Under the pieces are notes generated by a model. That model made no database searches. It was not told where the DNA came from and was given only the letters and a program-made list of their open reading frames with translations. 64,000 nucleotides of DNA from Pontibacter actiniarum (GTDB taxonomy: Bacteria > Bacteroidota > Bacteroidia > Cytophagales > Hymenobacteraceae), in contig NZ_CP021235.1 in assembly GCF_003585765.1 (NCBI RefSeq), positions 1,364,001 to 1,428,000 of the forward strand, in the 5' to 3' direction. The position numbers were made by a program, and so were the translations under genes. Shown piece by piece: positions 34,991-43,206 of the stretch; within the stretch, counting starts at the first letter, position 1; each line of letters starts with the position of its first letter.

Positions 34991-35283
34991 GGGCCGGTAG
35001 CGTATAATTAAGACGTGCTGAGCCACTTTTTACCCCGCTGGTGATTTGCCACAGCTGCACCATTAGTCGCGGCAACTGTTAGACGGCACTGGTGAGCTAA
35101 GTCCCTGTGCTAAAGTGCAATTTGCTCAGTGTCTCCCATGTTTCAGCCTATACCCTTCTTAATTATATTAACACCTCTTCATTTGATCATTTTACCATAT
35201 TTTAAAACCCGCACAGAAACTAAGCGTTAATAAGAGAGAGCTTAGGATTTATAATTAGTACAATTGATTAAAAAACTTAACCT

Positions 35284-35910
35284 ATGAGAACGATGACTAT
35301 GAAACGCATATTTTTACTTTCGGCTTTTTTATCGATTTTATCTTTCAGTGCTTCGGCCCAGATCGACGAAGAGATCATGGATCGCAGACCACAAACCACG
35401 GCTCCAGTGGCAGATGATGCCGTGCAGAAAGGCAACTGGCTTGTCGGTGCCAGCATCGGTAATATCGGCCACAACTTTAAATCCGAAACGTTTAACTTCG
35501 ATATCGAACCGAGAGCCGGTTACTTTGTGAGCGACAACGCTGTAGTTGGTGCTTCTGCTCAGCTTGGCGTATCGATCTACGACGGCGGGGAATCCTGGCG
35601 CTATGGTGTAACGCCATTCGTTCGTTACTATTTCCCGGAAGGAGCAGCATCTACGCACAGATGGTTTGGTGAGGCGCTACTAGGGTTTGCCGGTAGCTCC
35701 GAAGAAGACAGCGATGGCGATGCAGTCGTTTCCAGAGTATATGGCGTACGTGCAGGTTATGCCCACTTTGTGGCACAGAACGTAGCCCTGGAAGGTACGC
35801 TTAACCTAATCAGAAGCAGCGCCAACATCGACATTGACGACAGCGCTTCGACTGGACTGTCGTTAGCAGTAGGACTGCAGATATACCTGCCAGGCAGAGG
35901 CAATCAGTAA
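35284..35910 (+). CDS. Outer-membrane beta-barrel protein
   Basis: A 208-residue porin-like protein. A signal peptide ends SASAQ near residue 26. The mature part has an acidic N-terminal linker (IDEEIMDRRPQTTAPVADD), then alternating amphipathic strands typical of an eight-stranded barrel: NWLVGASIGNIGHNF, NFDIEPRAGYFVSDN, VVGASAQLGVSIYD, RYGVTPFVRYYFPE, HRWFGEALLGFAG and ALEGTLNLIRSS. It ends VGLQIYLPGR, with a barrel-type C-terminal strand. Function is unknown (OmpA-barrel or OmpW-like). A perfect palindromic terminator follows, shared with the convergent phosphodiesterase gene. Confidence 0.85.
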   Translation: MRTMTMKRIFLLSAFLSILSFSASAQIDEEIMDRRPQTTAPVADDAVQKGNWLVGASIGNIGHNFKSETFNFDIEPRAGYFVSDNAVVGASAQLGVSIYDGGESWRYGVTPFVRYYFPEGAASTHRWFGEALLGFAGSSEEDSDGDAVVSRVYGVRAGYAHFVAQNVALEGTLNLIRSSANIDIDDSASTGLSLAVGLQIYLPGRGNQ

Positions 35911-35926
35911 GCATAGAAACCATATA

Positions 35927-35970
35927 CAAAAGAAAAGGGAGTTGCTGTACAGCAACTCCCTTTTCTTTTG
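35927..35970. terminator. Fully palindromic bidirectional terminator
   Basis: A perfect 44-base palindrome with no unpaired loop in the DNA, centred at GCTGT|ACAGC, flanked by A-rich and T-rich arms. It lies between two convergent genes. Confidence 0.9.
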
Positions 35971-35984
35971 CCCTTTAGCATAGG

Positions 35985-37247
35985 CTACTTCAGAATACTT
36001 TTAGCGATGCTGCCGTCACCATTGATTGTGTGGCTGTAAGGCAAGTCCAGTATCTCGGTTACTACCGGGTACACGTGTATATTCTGAAAGGATGGAATCT
36101 TAACGCCAGGTTTAAAAGCCGGTCCCCAGGCGTAGAAGGTCGCGTGCATGTCCTTTACGGCGGCAGGGTCGTACCCGTGCATGCCGGGAGCAGGCTTGCG
36201 GCCGGAGAAATGGAAGATCTTTGGAGCCTTTGTCAAAAGCAGGATGTCTCCTACCCTGTTAAAGGCGTCGTCTTTGGTGCCATAGTGCAGGTGCTTGGGC
36301 AGGTTGTGCTTCGTGTACACCTCGTAGGCTCCGTTTGCCTCTTTCTTTAGCTTTTTGTAGGTGCTTTTGATGGCGCTCTTGTCCTTGGCGTGCAGCTCTA
36401 CAATCATGCCCGGGCCAGAGACACGGAACTTTGCTGTATCAATGGCGGCAGGCAACGGCAGGGTATTTTCCTGGTCAACCTGGGTCATGCCGTGGTCCGA
36501 CACAAAGATGTAGTTTACCGGTAATCCCGTTTTGGCAACGGCCTCTGTCAGCGCTTTCAGCTGTGCATCCAGCTCAAGCACTGCCTGCTTTGTTTCAGGC
36601 GCATCGGGGCCAAAGCTATGGCCGGCGTGGTCTACTTCAGGCAGGTAGAAGGTGATCAGGTGCGGGCGCTTTTCCTCGGGCAGGCGCAGCCAATCCACCA
36701 CCGTCTGCAGGCGTTCCTCAAAAGGAATCTTTTCATTGTAGGTGTACCAGTACGTCGGGAGCGTGTTCTGGATGGGGGCCTCGGAGCCTACCCAGTAAAA
36801 GCTTGCTGAAAGCATCTGGTTCTGCTCCGCCAGCAACCACAGGGGCACACCGCCGTACCAGCTGCCATCCTCCACATTGTCTCTGTTGCGCATGGAGTAG
36901 CTTTCCTGGCGCTGCGGGTCGTAGAAATAGTTGTTGATGAGGCCGTGGCTCGCCGGGTACATGCCGGTTACCAGCGTGTAGTGGTTTGGGAAGGTCTTTG
37001 ACGGGAAGGACGGAACCATCGAGGCTGCCTCCACGCCCTGCGCCCGCAGTGCCTGCAGCGTTTTGGCGTTATACTTATCAGCATAATCGTAACGGAAGCC
37101 ATCCGCCGAGATCATGATGACATAGGGCTTCTGCATTTGCTCCGGGCTGTTGCGGCGTCCCTCCACCACGTGCTGGGTGGTGTCTACCTGTGCCCAGGCC
37201 GGTGCGGCCAAAAGCAGGGCAAGTAAAAAGGTTTTCAAACGTTTCAT
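35985..37247 (-). CDS. Alkaline phosphatase-superfamily nucleotide pyrophosphatase/phosphodiesterase
   Basis: A 420-residue exported enzyme of the NPP (ectonucleotide pyrophosphatase/phosphodiesterase) group. I chose the ATG at 37247 (MKRLKTFLLALLLAAPAWAQ) because it yields a clean signal peptide; the frame is open nine codons further up. Two zinc sites are visible: ISADGFRYDY (Asp), FPSKTFPNHYTLVTGMYP (nucleophile Thr), EVDHAGHSFGPD (Asp and His) and FVSDHGM (Asp-His), with MHGYDP near the end for the final His. These are all NPP signatures. Likely role: scavenging phosphate from nucleotides or phosphodiesters in the periplasm. It is convergent with the barrel-protein gene. Confidence 0.92.
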   Translation of the reverse strand: MKRLKTFLLALLLAAPAWAQVDTTQHVVEGRRNSPEQMQKPYVIMISADGFRYDYADKYNAKTLQALRAQGVEAASMVPSFPSKTFPNHYTLVTGMYPASHGLINNYFYDPQRQESYSMRNRDNVEDGSWYGGVPLWLLAEQNQMLSASFYWVGSEAPIQNTLPTYWYTYNEKIPFEERLQTVVDWLRLPEEKRPHLITFYLPEVDHAGHSFGPDAPETKQAVLELDAQLKALTEAVAKTGLPVNYIFVSDHGMTQVDQENTLPLPAAIDTAKFRVSGPGMIVELHAKDKSAIKSTYKKLKKEANGAYEVYTKHNLPKHLHYGTKDDAFNRVGDILLLTKAPKIFHFSGRKPAPGMHGYDPAAVKDMHATFYAWGPAFKPGVKIPSFQNIHVYPVVTEILDLPYSHTINGDGSIAKSILK

Positions 37248-37446
37248 GCCGCTAATATAAGGGGCTCGGCCCAAAAAGTATGGCGGCGGCTTTTATTTTA
37301 ATGTTAAGCCACCGGTTGCCTTGCCCACAGGCGCTTACGCAGCTACCCTCCTGCCTTGGCTGTTCCGCAGCAGCAACCAGGCATGATATTAGCGTAGCTG
37401 GCTACATATAAAATATTAGATTTGCAGCGAAACCTATCCAATCTAC

Positions 37447-39318
37447 ATGTTCAAACAAAAACTTATACTAACAGCGGCCCTGCTTGCCACCGGATTCGGC
37501 GGCTTTGCTCAGCAACTGCCGATGCCGCGCAACATTGAGCAGGCCTACGCCTCCGGCACCCGCTCTGCCGACGGACGCCCCGGCCAGAACTACTGGCAGA
37601 ACACGGCCGACTATAACATTAAAGTGGCCTATAACCCGGAAACGCGCCTACTGAACGGTACCGTAGACATTGCCTACACCAACAACAGCCCCGATACGCT
37701 GAAGCAGATCCTGTTCAAGCTTTACCCGAACGTGTACCAGAAAGGCGCCGCCCGTGCCAGCAGCATAGACCCTGCCGATGCCTCAGAGGGTGTGCAGCTC
37801 TCGAAGCTAAGTATAAACAATGCCGCGCAGGATGTAAGCAAGCTGCGCGTGAGCGGCACTAACCTGCCGGTGCGCATTCAGCCGCTGGCACCCAAAGGAA
37901 AGGCGAACATCTCCATTGCCTACAGCTATACTTTAAATGAAGGTTCCCATAACCGTACCGGTCAGGTAGACGAAGAAGGCGCGACCTTTATTGCCTACTT
38001 CTTTCCGCGCGTAGCCGTGTACGACGACATTGACGGCTGGAACCGCAATCCGTACAATGGCTCCCAGGAGTTCTATAACGACTTCAGCGATTTCCACACG
38101 GAGATCACGGTGCCGAAGGACTTTGTTGTGTGGGCGACAGGCGACCTGACAAATGCCCATGAAGTGCTGCAGAAAAAGTATGCGAAGCGCCTGGAGCAGG
38201 CCGGCAAGAAAGACGCCATCGTGTATGTGGTGGACTCCACAGACCTGAAGAAGGGCGGTATCACTGCGCAGCAGGCCACGAACACATGGAAGTTCGATGC
38301 AAAGAACGTGGTGGACTTTGCCTTTGCCACCAGCGACCACTACCTCTGGAAAGCCACCAGCCTGGTGGTAGATCCAAAGACCAAGCGCCGCACCCGCGTG
38401 GACGTTGCCTTTAACCCCAAGCACAAGGATTTTGAGGAAGTAGCCAGCTTTGGCCGCAAAACGGTGGAGGCCATGAGCTATACTTTCCCGAAATGGCCCT
38501 TCCCGTACAGCCACATCAGCGTGTTTGATGGCCTTGACCAGATGGAGTACCCGATGATGGTGAACGACAACCCGCTGGAAAACCGCGAAGACGTGATCAT
38601 GCTCACCGACCACGAGATCTTCCACACCATGTTCCCTTTCTACATGGGCATCAACGAAACCAAGTATGGCTGGATGGACGAAGGCTGGGCCACCATCGGC
38701 GAGTGGATCGTGACCCCGATCATCGACCCAAGCATCACCGATGACTATGGTGTAGCTCCTTACGGCGCACTGGCCGGAACGGAGGTAGACTTGCCGATCA
38801 ACACGCTTACAACACAGCAATCAGGCACCAGCATGTTCCTGAACTCTTACCCGAAGCCTGCGCTCGGTTACCTGTATGTGAAAGATATGCTGGGTGATGA
38901 GCTGTTTACCAAAGCACTGCATAATTACATAGCGCAATGGAACGGAAAACACCCGCAGCCTTACGACTTCTTCAACGCGATGAACACGGGAGCCGGCCGC
39001 AACATGAACTGGTTCTGGCAGCGCTGGTTCTTCGATAACGGCTATCCTGATCTGGCCATTGCCGATGTGAAACAGCAGAACAACGAGTACCAGGTTACAG
39101 TGGAAGCCAAAGGCACTAAGCCTGTTCCGGTTGATTTGGTGATCACGTATGCAGATGGCTCAATAGAGAAACTGCACAAGGATGTGTCGGTTTGGGAAAA
39201 GGGCAACAAAACCACAAGCCTTAGCTTTAAACCAAAGCAGCAGGTAAAGCAACTGGAGCTAAAAGGCACCCACGTGCCGGACAGCAACAAAGCGGATAAT
39301 GTATACCTGGTGAAGTAG
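37447..39318 (+). CDS. M1-family metallopeptidase (aminopeptidase N-like), exported
   Basis: A 623-residue zinc peptidase. A signal peptide ends GGFAQ near residue 22. N-terminal beta-domain segments such as VDIAYTNNSPDTLKQILFKLYPNVYQKGA match M1 saddle domains. The active site is HEIFH (His389, Glu390, His393) and the third ligand Glu412 in WMDEGWATIGEW, exactly 18 residues after His393 as in M1 enzymes. The exopeptidase GAMEN motif is replaced by LDQMEYPMMVND, as in many Bacteroidota M1 relatives, so strict aminopeptidase activity is uncertain. The C-terminal beta domain is short. Likely function: peptide digestion in the periplasm. A terminator follows 15 bases after the stop. Confidence 0.93.
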   Translation: MFKQKLILTAALLATGFGGFAQQLPMPRNIEQAYASGTRSADGRPGQNYWQNTADYNIKVAYNPETRLLNGTVDIAYTNNSPDTLKQILFKLYPNVYQKGAARASSIDPADASEGVQLSKLSINNAAQDVSKLRVSGTNLPVRIQPLAPKGKANISIAYSYTLNEGSHNRTGQVDEEGATFIAYFFPRVAVYDDIDGWNRNPYNGSQEFYNDFSDFHTEITVPKDFVVWATGDLTNAHEVLQKKYAKRLEQAGKKDAIVYVVDSTDLKKGGITAQQATNTWKFDAKNVVDFAFATSDHYLWKATSLVVDPKTKRRTRVDVAFNPKHKDFEEVASFGRKTVEAMSYTFPKWPFPYSHISVFDGLDQMEYPMMVNDNPLENREDVIMLTDHEIFHTMFPFYMGINETKYGWMDEGWATIGEWIVTPIIDPSITDDYGVAPYGALAGTEVDLPINTLTTQQSGTSMFLNSYPKPALGYLYVKDMLGDELFTKALHNYIAQWNGKHPQPYDFFNAMNTGAGRNMNWFWQRWFFDNGYPDLAIADVKQQNNEYQVTVEAKGTKPVPVDLVITYADGSIEKLHKDVSVWEKGNKTTSLSFKPKQQVKQLELKGTHVPDSNKADNVYLVK

Positions 39319-39332
39319 CCATACTTCTTCAC

Positions 39333-39381
39333 AAAGCAAAACAGCCACACCGGAGTCTCCTGGTGTGGCTGTTTTGCTTTA
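39333..39381. terminator. Bidirectional terminator between the M1 and RES genes
   Basis: A perfect 19-bp stem (AAAGCAAAACAGCCACACC at 39333-39351 with its complement at 39362-39380). Confidence 0.9.
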
Positions 39382-39430
39382 ATCTTTCCAGCAAGCGGTG
39401 CTTTTCCTCTGCTGTATGCCTCGGCTTTGC

Positions 39431-39895
39431 CTAGTCCTTTACGAAAAGCCGTTTATCGAACTCAAACAGCACCGTCTCCACAATACGCACCTGCCGGAAA
39501 TCTTGGTGGCGTGGGTTGAGGAGGTAGTTATAGTTGCCTTGCACGGTGGCGGACGGTACTTTTAGAACCAGGTGCTCGTACTCCTGCACAAAGGCGTCTC
39601 CTATCATTTGGGTGCTGTTCGCGTGCGGAAACGACTTCCAATCAGCCGGCAGCTCCGCCTCGCTGAGCTCTTTCATACTTGTGTTGTCCGGGATGTCAAT
39701 TTTTACAAGAAAGTAATCTTTCGGAATGATGCCCAGTGGCATGTGCACCGCAATCTCCACGGTACACAAGGCAATGGACTCGCTCGTGTAAAGGAGAGCA
39801 GTGCCCTTGCTGTTCCAGCGGCCGCCAGCCAGTTCTGCGCCTTTGCCTGATAAGTCGTTTTTATATGGCCCTCTGCTGAGGCGGTATACGATCAT
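39431..39895 (-). CDS. RES-domain toxin (NAD+ phosphorylase/glycohydrolase type)
   Basis: A 154-residue RES-domain protein. The family's N-terminal Arg lies in VYRLSRGPY. GAELAGGRWNSKGTALLYTSES gives the GGRWN motif and the Tyr used in NAD binding, and LCTVEIAVHM carries the Glu of the RES signature. RES toxins such as MbcT deplete NAD+ and arrest growth. The start ATG overlaps the antitoxin stop (ATGA arrangement, 4 bases shared), so the two are translationally coupled with the antitoxin first, the normal order for Xre-RES modules. All key residues are intact, so the toxin looks active. Confidence 0.92.
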   Translation of the reverse strand: MIVYRLSRGPYKNDLSGKGAELAGGRWNSKGTALLYTSESIALCTVEIAVHMPLGIIPKDYFLVKIDIPDNTSMKELSEAELPADWKSFPHANSTQMIGDAFVQEYEHLVLKVPSATVQGNYNYLLNPRHQDFRQVRIVETVLFEFDKRLFVKD

Positions 39896-40320
39896 GCCAA
39901 TACGCCGTGTTCAATGCGGGTTAACTCATCGCGCAGCAAACCGATACCAAAGGTGCTGTCGAGAAGCTCTTTCGGTTTAACGCCTCCCAGCGCCACGTTC
40001 TTGGCATTGAGCCAGGCATCAAAGTTTGCCGGGTCGCCGAACACGTCTATGCCCTTGTTATAGATGAGCGTGATCTCCAGTATCTTTTCCGAGTGGAGCG
40101 GGTCGAAAGTGCGCTTTTCCTTTTTATAGCGCTGGAACGTGCGCTCAGACAGGTGCAAAAAGTTAGACCACTCCGTCAGGTTAAACGGAATCACGTCGGC
40201 TATACTTTGGAACAACGAATACTTTATGCCTTCGCGCACCGTGCTGATAAGCATAAACACGTCTTTATCGTCTATGAGCTTGTACGTTAAGCTATTGTCG
40301 ATCTTTAAGGCCTCTCCCAT
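39892..40320 (-). CDS. Xre/MbcA/ParS-type antitoxin with DUF2384 C-terminus
   Basis: A 142-residue antitoxin. The N-terminal half has a helix-turn-helix region (NLTEWSNFLHLSERTFQRYKKEKRTF) that would bind the operator. The C-terminal half is the toxin-binding DUF2384 domain (DVFGDPANFDAWLNAKNVALGGVKPKELLDSTFGI), with the conserved LGGxxPxELLDS motif. It is the first gene of the RES module and likely represses its own promoter. The upstream 40 bases contain the inverted repeat ACTTTC-8-GAAAGT that brackets a TATATTTG -7 box. Confidence 0.92.
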   Translation of the reverse strand: MGEALKIDNSLTYKLIDDKDVFMLISTVREGIKYSLFQSIADVIPFNLTEWSNFLHLSERTFQRYKKEKRTFDPLHSEKILEITLIYNKGIDVFGDPANFDAWLNAKNVALGGVKPKELLDSTFGIGLLRDELTRIEHGVLA

Positions 40321-40336
40321 GGTTGCTGTCTTTTAT

Positions 40337-40356
40337 ACTTTCAAATATACGAAAGT
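40337..40356 (-). promoter_or_regulatory. Operator/promoter of the RES-Xre toxin-antitoxin module
   Basis: Inverted repeat ACTTTC (40337-40342) and GAAAGT (40351-40356). The minus strand between and across the arms reads TATATTTG, a perfect TAnnTTTG -7 box (40342-40349). It lies 17-36 bases upstream of the antitoxin ATG, so repressor and RNA polymerase would compete for the same DNA. Confidence 0.55.
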
Positions 40357-40494
40357 TGTCTATAATAAAACGTCAAATGTCGTGCAATAGTTTTCTGAGC
40401 CGCCGAAAGTAGCGCTATACAAGGTGCTGTTATGTACAAGGTGCACTAAACAACTGCCGCAGGCGTTAGTACCAGAAACCAGTAAGAAGATAAC

Positions 40495-41223
40495 ATGCGA
40501 TATTATATAGCAGCGGCGGCTGTGCTGATGGCGGGGCTGAGCGCTTGCAGCAGCCAGAACTCCGTTATGGAAGCACAGGAGCTGCAGCAGCAAAAGCTTA
40601 CGCTACAGGATGTGGTTCCTGCCATGGCCCCTAAAACGGTGGAGGCCAAAGCCAAGCAGCGGAAGTTTCTGAAGGAAAACATGAGCAGGTTTAAGAACCG
40701 TAAACTGGCCAGCGATTTTTATGTGCTGCAGGCCCGGCGCATCTTCAACGAGGACAAACTTGACTCTGCCACCCTTTTCTTTAACCGCGCCTGGCTGATG
40801 GACAGCACCAACAACGATGTGTACTGGGGCTATGGGCTGGTGTTCGGGAAACAGGAGCAGTATGACAAGTCCCTGTTTATCCTTTACCGCGCCCTGGAGA
40901 AAGACAGCCAAAACCCGCGCCTGCTCACTGATGTGGCCACAACCCACCTGGCGCGCTTTTACCAGCACAGCAGCCTGGACGATCTGCGGCAGAGTAAGAA
41001 GCTCCTGGAGCAGGCCCTGAAACTGGAGCCGGAAAATGCCGCGGACACCTACTACAAGCTGGCCGTGAACAGCTACTACCTGCGCAAGTACGCCGATGCC
41101 TGGGATTACCTGCACCAGAGTATCCGCCAGGATAAGAACAAGGAGGACAAGACCTTTATTGCCGCTTTGCTGGAAAAGGAACAGGACCCGCAGGGCGTTT
41201 ATTCCGATCAACAGGTGCAGTAG
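40495..41223 (+). CDS. TPR-repeat lipoprotein
   Basis: A 242-residue predicted lipoprotein. The signal ends LSACSSQ with the lipidated Cys at about residue 18. After a helical linker rich in Lys and Gln come TPR-like helix pairs: FYVLQARRIFNEDKLDSATLFFNRAWLMDSTNNDVYWGYGLVFGKQEQYDKSLFILYRALEKDS, then RLLTDVATTHLARFYQ and DTYYKLAVNSYYLRKYADAWDYLHQSI. It is a clear paralogue of the next gene (same length, same order of helices), so a tandem duplication is inferred. Function is unknown; TPR lipoproteins commonly act as envelope scaffolds. It ends 120 bases before its paralogue. Confidence 0.85.
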   Translation: MRYYIAAAAVLMAGLSACSSQNSVMEAQELQQQKLTLQDVVPAMAPKTVEAKAKQRKFLKENMSRFKNRKLASDFYVLQARRIFNEDKLDSATLFFNRAWLMDSTNNDVYWGYGLVFGKQEQYDKSLFILYRALEKDSQNPRLLTDVATTHLARFYQHSSLDDLRQSKKLLEQALKLEPENAADTYYKLAVNSYYLRKYADAWDYLHQSIRQDKNKEDKTFIAALLEKEQDPQGVYSDQQVQ

Positions 41224-41262
41224 TGGCTTGCAAGTATAACCGCGCGGCCTTATTTTTATACT

Positions 41263-41291
41263 TTGGCATTTGGCAGAAAAGAATATCTTTG
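41263..41291 (+). promoter_or_regulatory. Predicted promoter of the second TPR gene
   Basis: TTG at 41263-41265, an 18-base spacer, then TATCTTTG at 41284-41291, matching TAnnTTTG. It suggests the second paralogue has its own promoter. Confidence 0.55.
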
Positions 41292-41344
41292 TCCGGTGCA
41301 AGTCAGGGAACAGCCTGAAACATACATCGCCTTATCCACCTTTT

Positions 41345-42073
41345 ATGAAGAAGAGACTTATCGCTATACTGGCCTTTTTTTGTGCCACCACCTTTAGCTT
41401 TGCGCAGGAGCAAACGAGCGAAACCAGCGTGAAAGTGCTCCCGATGTTCGGGGGCAAGCAAAAGACGGAAACGGAGCAGAAGCAGGATGAGAAGTTCCTG
41501 ACCAGCTGCGACAAGAACTTCAGTACCCGTGTGGAGGCTAGTAAGTTCTTTATGGAGCGTGGCTGGGAGTACCTGAACGAAGGGCAGACCGACACGGCCA
41601 TGTACCGCTTTAACCTGGCCTGGCTCCTCAACCCGGGCAACAAAGACACCTACTGGGCCTTCGGCCTGGTTACATCAGCAAAGGGCCAAAGCGAGGAGGC
41701 CATTAGCCTGTACGAAAAAGCACTGGAGCTGGACCCTAAAAACTCGCTCCTGCTCTCGGATGTGGCTGCTGCCTACCTGGCTGTCTATAAAGAGAACAAA
41801 AAGAAAAAGTACCTGAAAAAAGCCGCCGGCTATGTTAATACAGCCACTGCCGCGGACGCCGGCAATGCCTATGCGCTGTACAACACGTCGCTGGTGAAGT
41901 TCTATGAGAAGAAATACGGCGAGGCTTGGGACTACCTGCACCGGAGCCGCGCCATCAACATGACGCAGATCGACTATGGGTATATCATGGAGCTGGTCGC
42001 CCAGATGCCGGACCCGCAGGGCTTCTTTAAGCAAATGGCCCCGGACGTCAACACAGATACCGCCCAAAATTAA
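41345..42073 (+). CDS. TPR-repeat periplasmic protein, paralogue of the upstream lipoprotein
   Basis: A 242-residue exported protein. The start is the ATG at 41345 (MKKRLIAILAFFCATTFSFAQ), which gives a standard signal peptide; the frame is open 25 codons upstream but without a signal. Shared blocks with the first paralogue include DTAMYRFNLAWLLNPGNKDTYWAFGLV, SLYEKALELDPKNSLLLSDVAAAYLAVY and YGEAWDYLHRS. Unlike its neighbour it has no lipobox Cys, so one copy is membrane-anchored and the other soluble. Function is unknown. A terminator follows at once. Confidence 0.85.
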   Translation: MKKRLIAILAFFCATTFSFAQEQTSETSVKVLPMFGGKQKTETEQKQDEKFLTSCDKNFSTRVEASKFFMERGWEYLNEGQTDTAMYRFNLAWLLNPGNKDTYWAFGLVTSAKGQSEEAISLYEKALELDPKNSLLLSDVAAAYLAVYKENKKKKYLKKAAGYVNTATAADAGNAYALYNTSLVKFYEKKYGEAWDYLHRSRAINMTQIDYGYIMELVAQMPDPQGFFKQMAPDVNTDTAQN

Positions 42074-42075
42074 GC

Positions 42076-42111
42076 ACTGTCCCCCGCCCTTCCTGCGGGG
42101 GATTTTTTTAT
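42076..42111 (+). terminator. Terminator after the second TPR gene
   Basis: Arms TCCCCCGC and GCGGGGGA with a seven-base loop, followed by T7, directly after the stop codon. Confidence 0.9.
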
Positions 42112-42176
42112 TCGCCCCCACACAAAACCGCAAGATTCGGGTTGGTAGTACAGGGGCTTTTGCTGTTTTTTGAAGT

Positions 42177-43049
42177 ATGAACCATTACGAAACTGTGGCA
42201 AAGGCCCTGGCCTACATCCGGAACCACGTGCAGCAGCAGCCGGCGCTTGAGGAGGTGGCGGCGCATGTGCACATGAGCCCCTTTCACTTTCAGCGTTTGT
42301 TTACCGAGTGGGCCGGTGTGAGCCCTAAAAAGTTTCTGCAGTACCTCACCCTGAACCATGCCAAAGCCGTGCTGGCCCGAAACAGCAGCCTTGCCGATGC
42401 GGCCTTTCACACAGGCCTTAGCGGCGCGAGCCGGTTGCACGACCTGTTTCTGAGCCTGGAAGGAATGACGCCCGGCGAGTTTAAAAAGCAGGGAGAGCAG
42501 CTGCAGCTGAACTATAGCTTCGGGAGCTGCGTGTTTGGCAACTACCTTGTTGCCTCTACGGACCGGGGCATCTGCCACCTGCATTTTTACGAGGAGGCCG
42601 CGGCCGCGCTGCAGGAGGTACAGCAGAGCTGGCCAAAGGCAACCCTGGCGCTGGCACCTGATGAGTTGCATGCGCAGGTTGCCGATTTTCTGCACAACAG
42701 GCTTAAGCCGGACGCGCCGAAGCTAAAGCTGCACCTGCGCGGCACCCCCTTTCAACTCAAAGTGTGGGAGGCGCTGCTGCGTATCCCCGAGGGGCAGCTG
42801 ACGTCTTATGCCACGCTGGCCCACCGCATTGGGCAGCCCACGGCCAGCAGAGCCGTGGGCACGGCTATCGGTAGCAACCCTGTCGGTTTCCTGATCCCCT
42901 GCCACCGTGTTATAAAAAGTGTGGGCGGCATAGGCGAATACCGCTGGGGAAGCGCGCGCAAAATGGCCATGATCGGTTGGGAGGCGGCCCAGGCGGCCAA
43001 CGCTGAACCAGATTCGGCACGTGACTTGCCGCTCTTTCAGCAGCGGTAG
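42177..43049 (+). CDS. AraC-type HTH fused to methylated-DNA-protein cysteine methyltransferase
   Basis: A 290-residue bifunctional DNA-repair regulator. Residues 1-105 are an AraC DNA-binding domain (LEEVAAHVHMSPFHFQRLFTEWAGVSPKKFLQYLTLNHAK). Residues 115-270 are an MGMT/Ogt domain with the Arg-finger region (ASRAVGTAIGSNP) and the alkyl-acceptor Cys242 in IPCHRVIKSVGG. It lacks the N-terminal Cys4 zinc domain of true Ada, so it cannot sense phosphotriesters the Ada way; regulation must differ. It should repair O6-methylguanine by irreversible methyl transfer to Cys242. This architecture is known from other bacteria. It lies between terminators as a single gene. Confidence 0.93.
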   Translation: MNHYETVAKALAYIRNHVQQQPALEEVAAHVHMSPFHFQRLFTEWAGVSPKKFLQYLTLNHAKAVLARNSSLADAAFHTGLSGASRLHDLFLSLEGMTPGEFKKQGEQLQLNYSFGSCVFGNYLVASTDRGICHLHFYEEAAAALQEVQQSWPKATLALAPDELHAQVADFLHNRLKPDAPKLKLHLRGTPFQLKVWEALLRIPEGQLTSYATLAHRIGQPTASRAVGTAIGSNPVGFLIPCHRVIKSVGGIGEYRWGSARKMAMIGWEAAQAANAEPDSARDLPLFQQR

Positions 43050-43140
43050 CACATAAAGCCTTAGCGGGGTGCGTGTTAGCTGCAGGTTATTACTTTAGCA
43101 AGAGCTGACGCTAATTATCTGTGAATTGCTGTGCCGGGAG

Positions 43141-43169
43141 TTGATAATCTTTCAATTTTGCTATATTTG
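43141..43169 (+). promoter_or_regulatory. Predicted promoter of the OmpA-family gene
   Basis: TTG (43141-43143), an 18-base spacer, then TATATTTG (43162-43169), a perfect TAnnTTTG match. It lies 37 bases before the start codon and is one of the best promoters in the window. Confidence 0.7.
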
Positions 43170-43206
43170 CTAGACACCCTTTGCAATTAAAATTTAGCTT
43201 AAGCAT

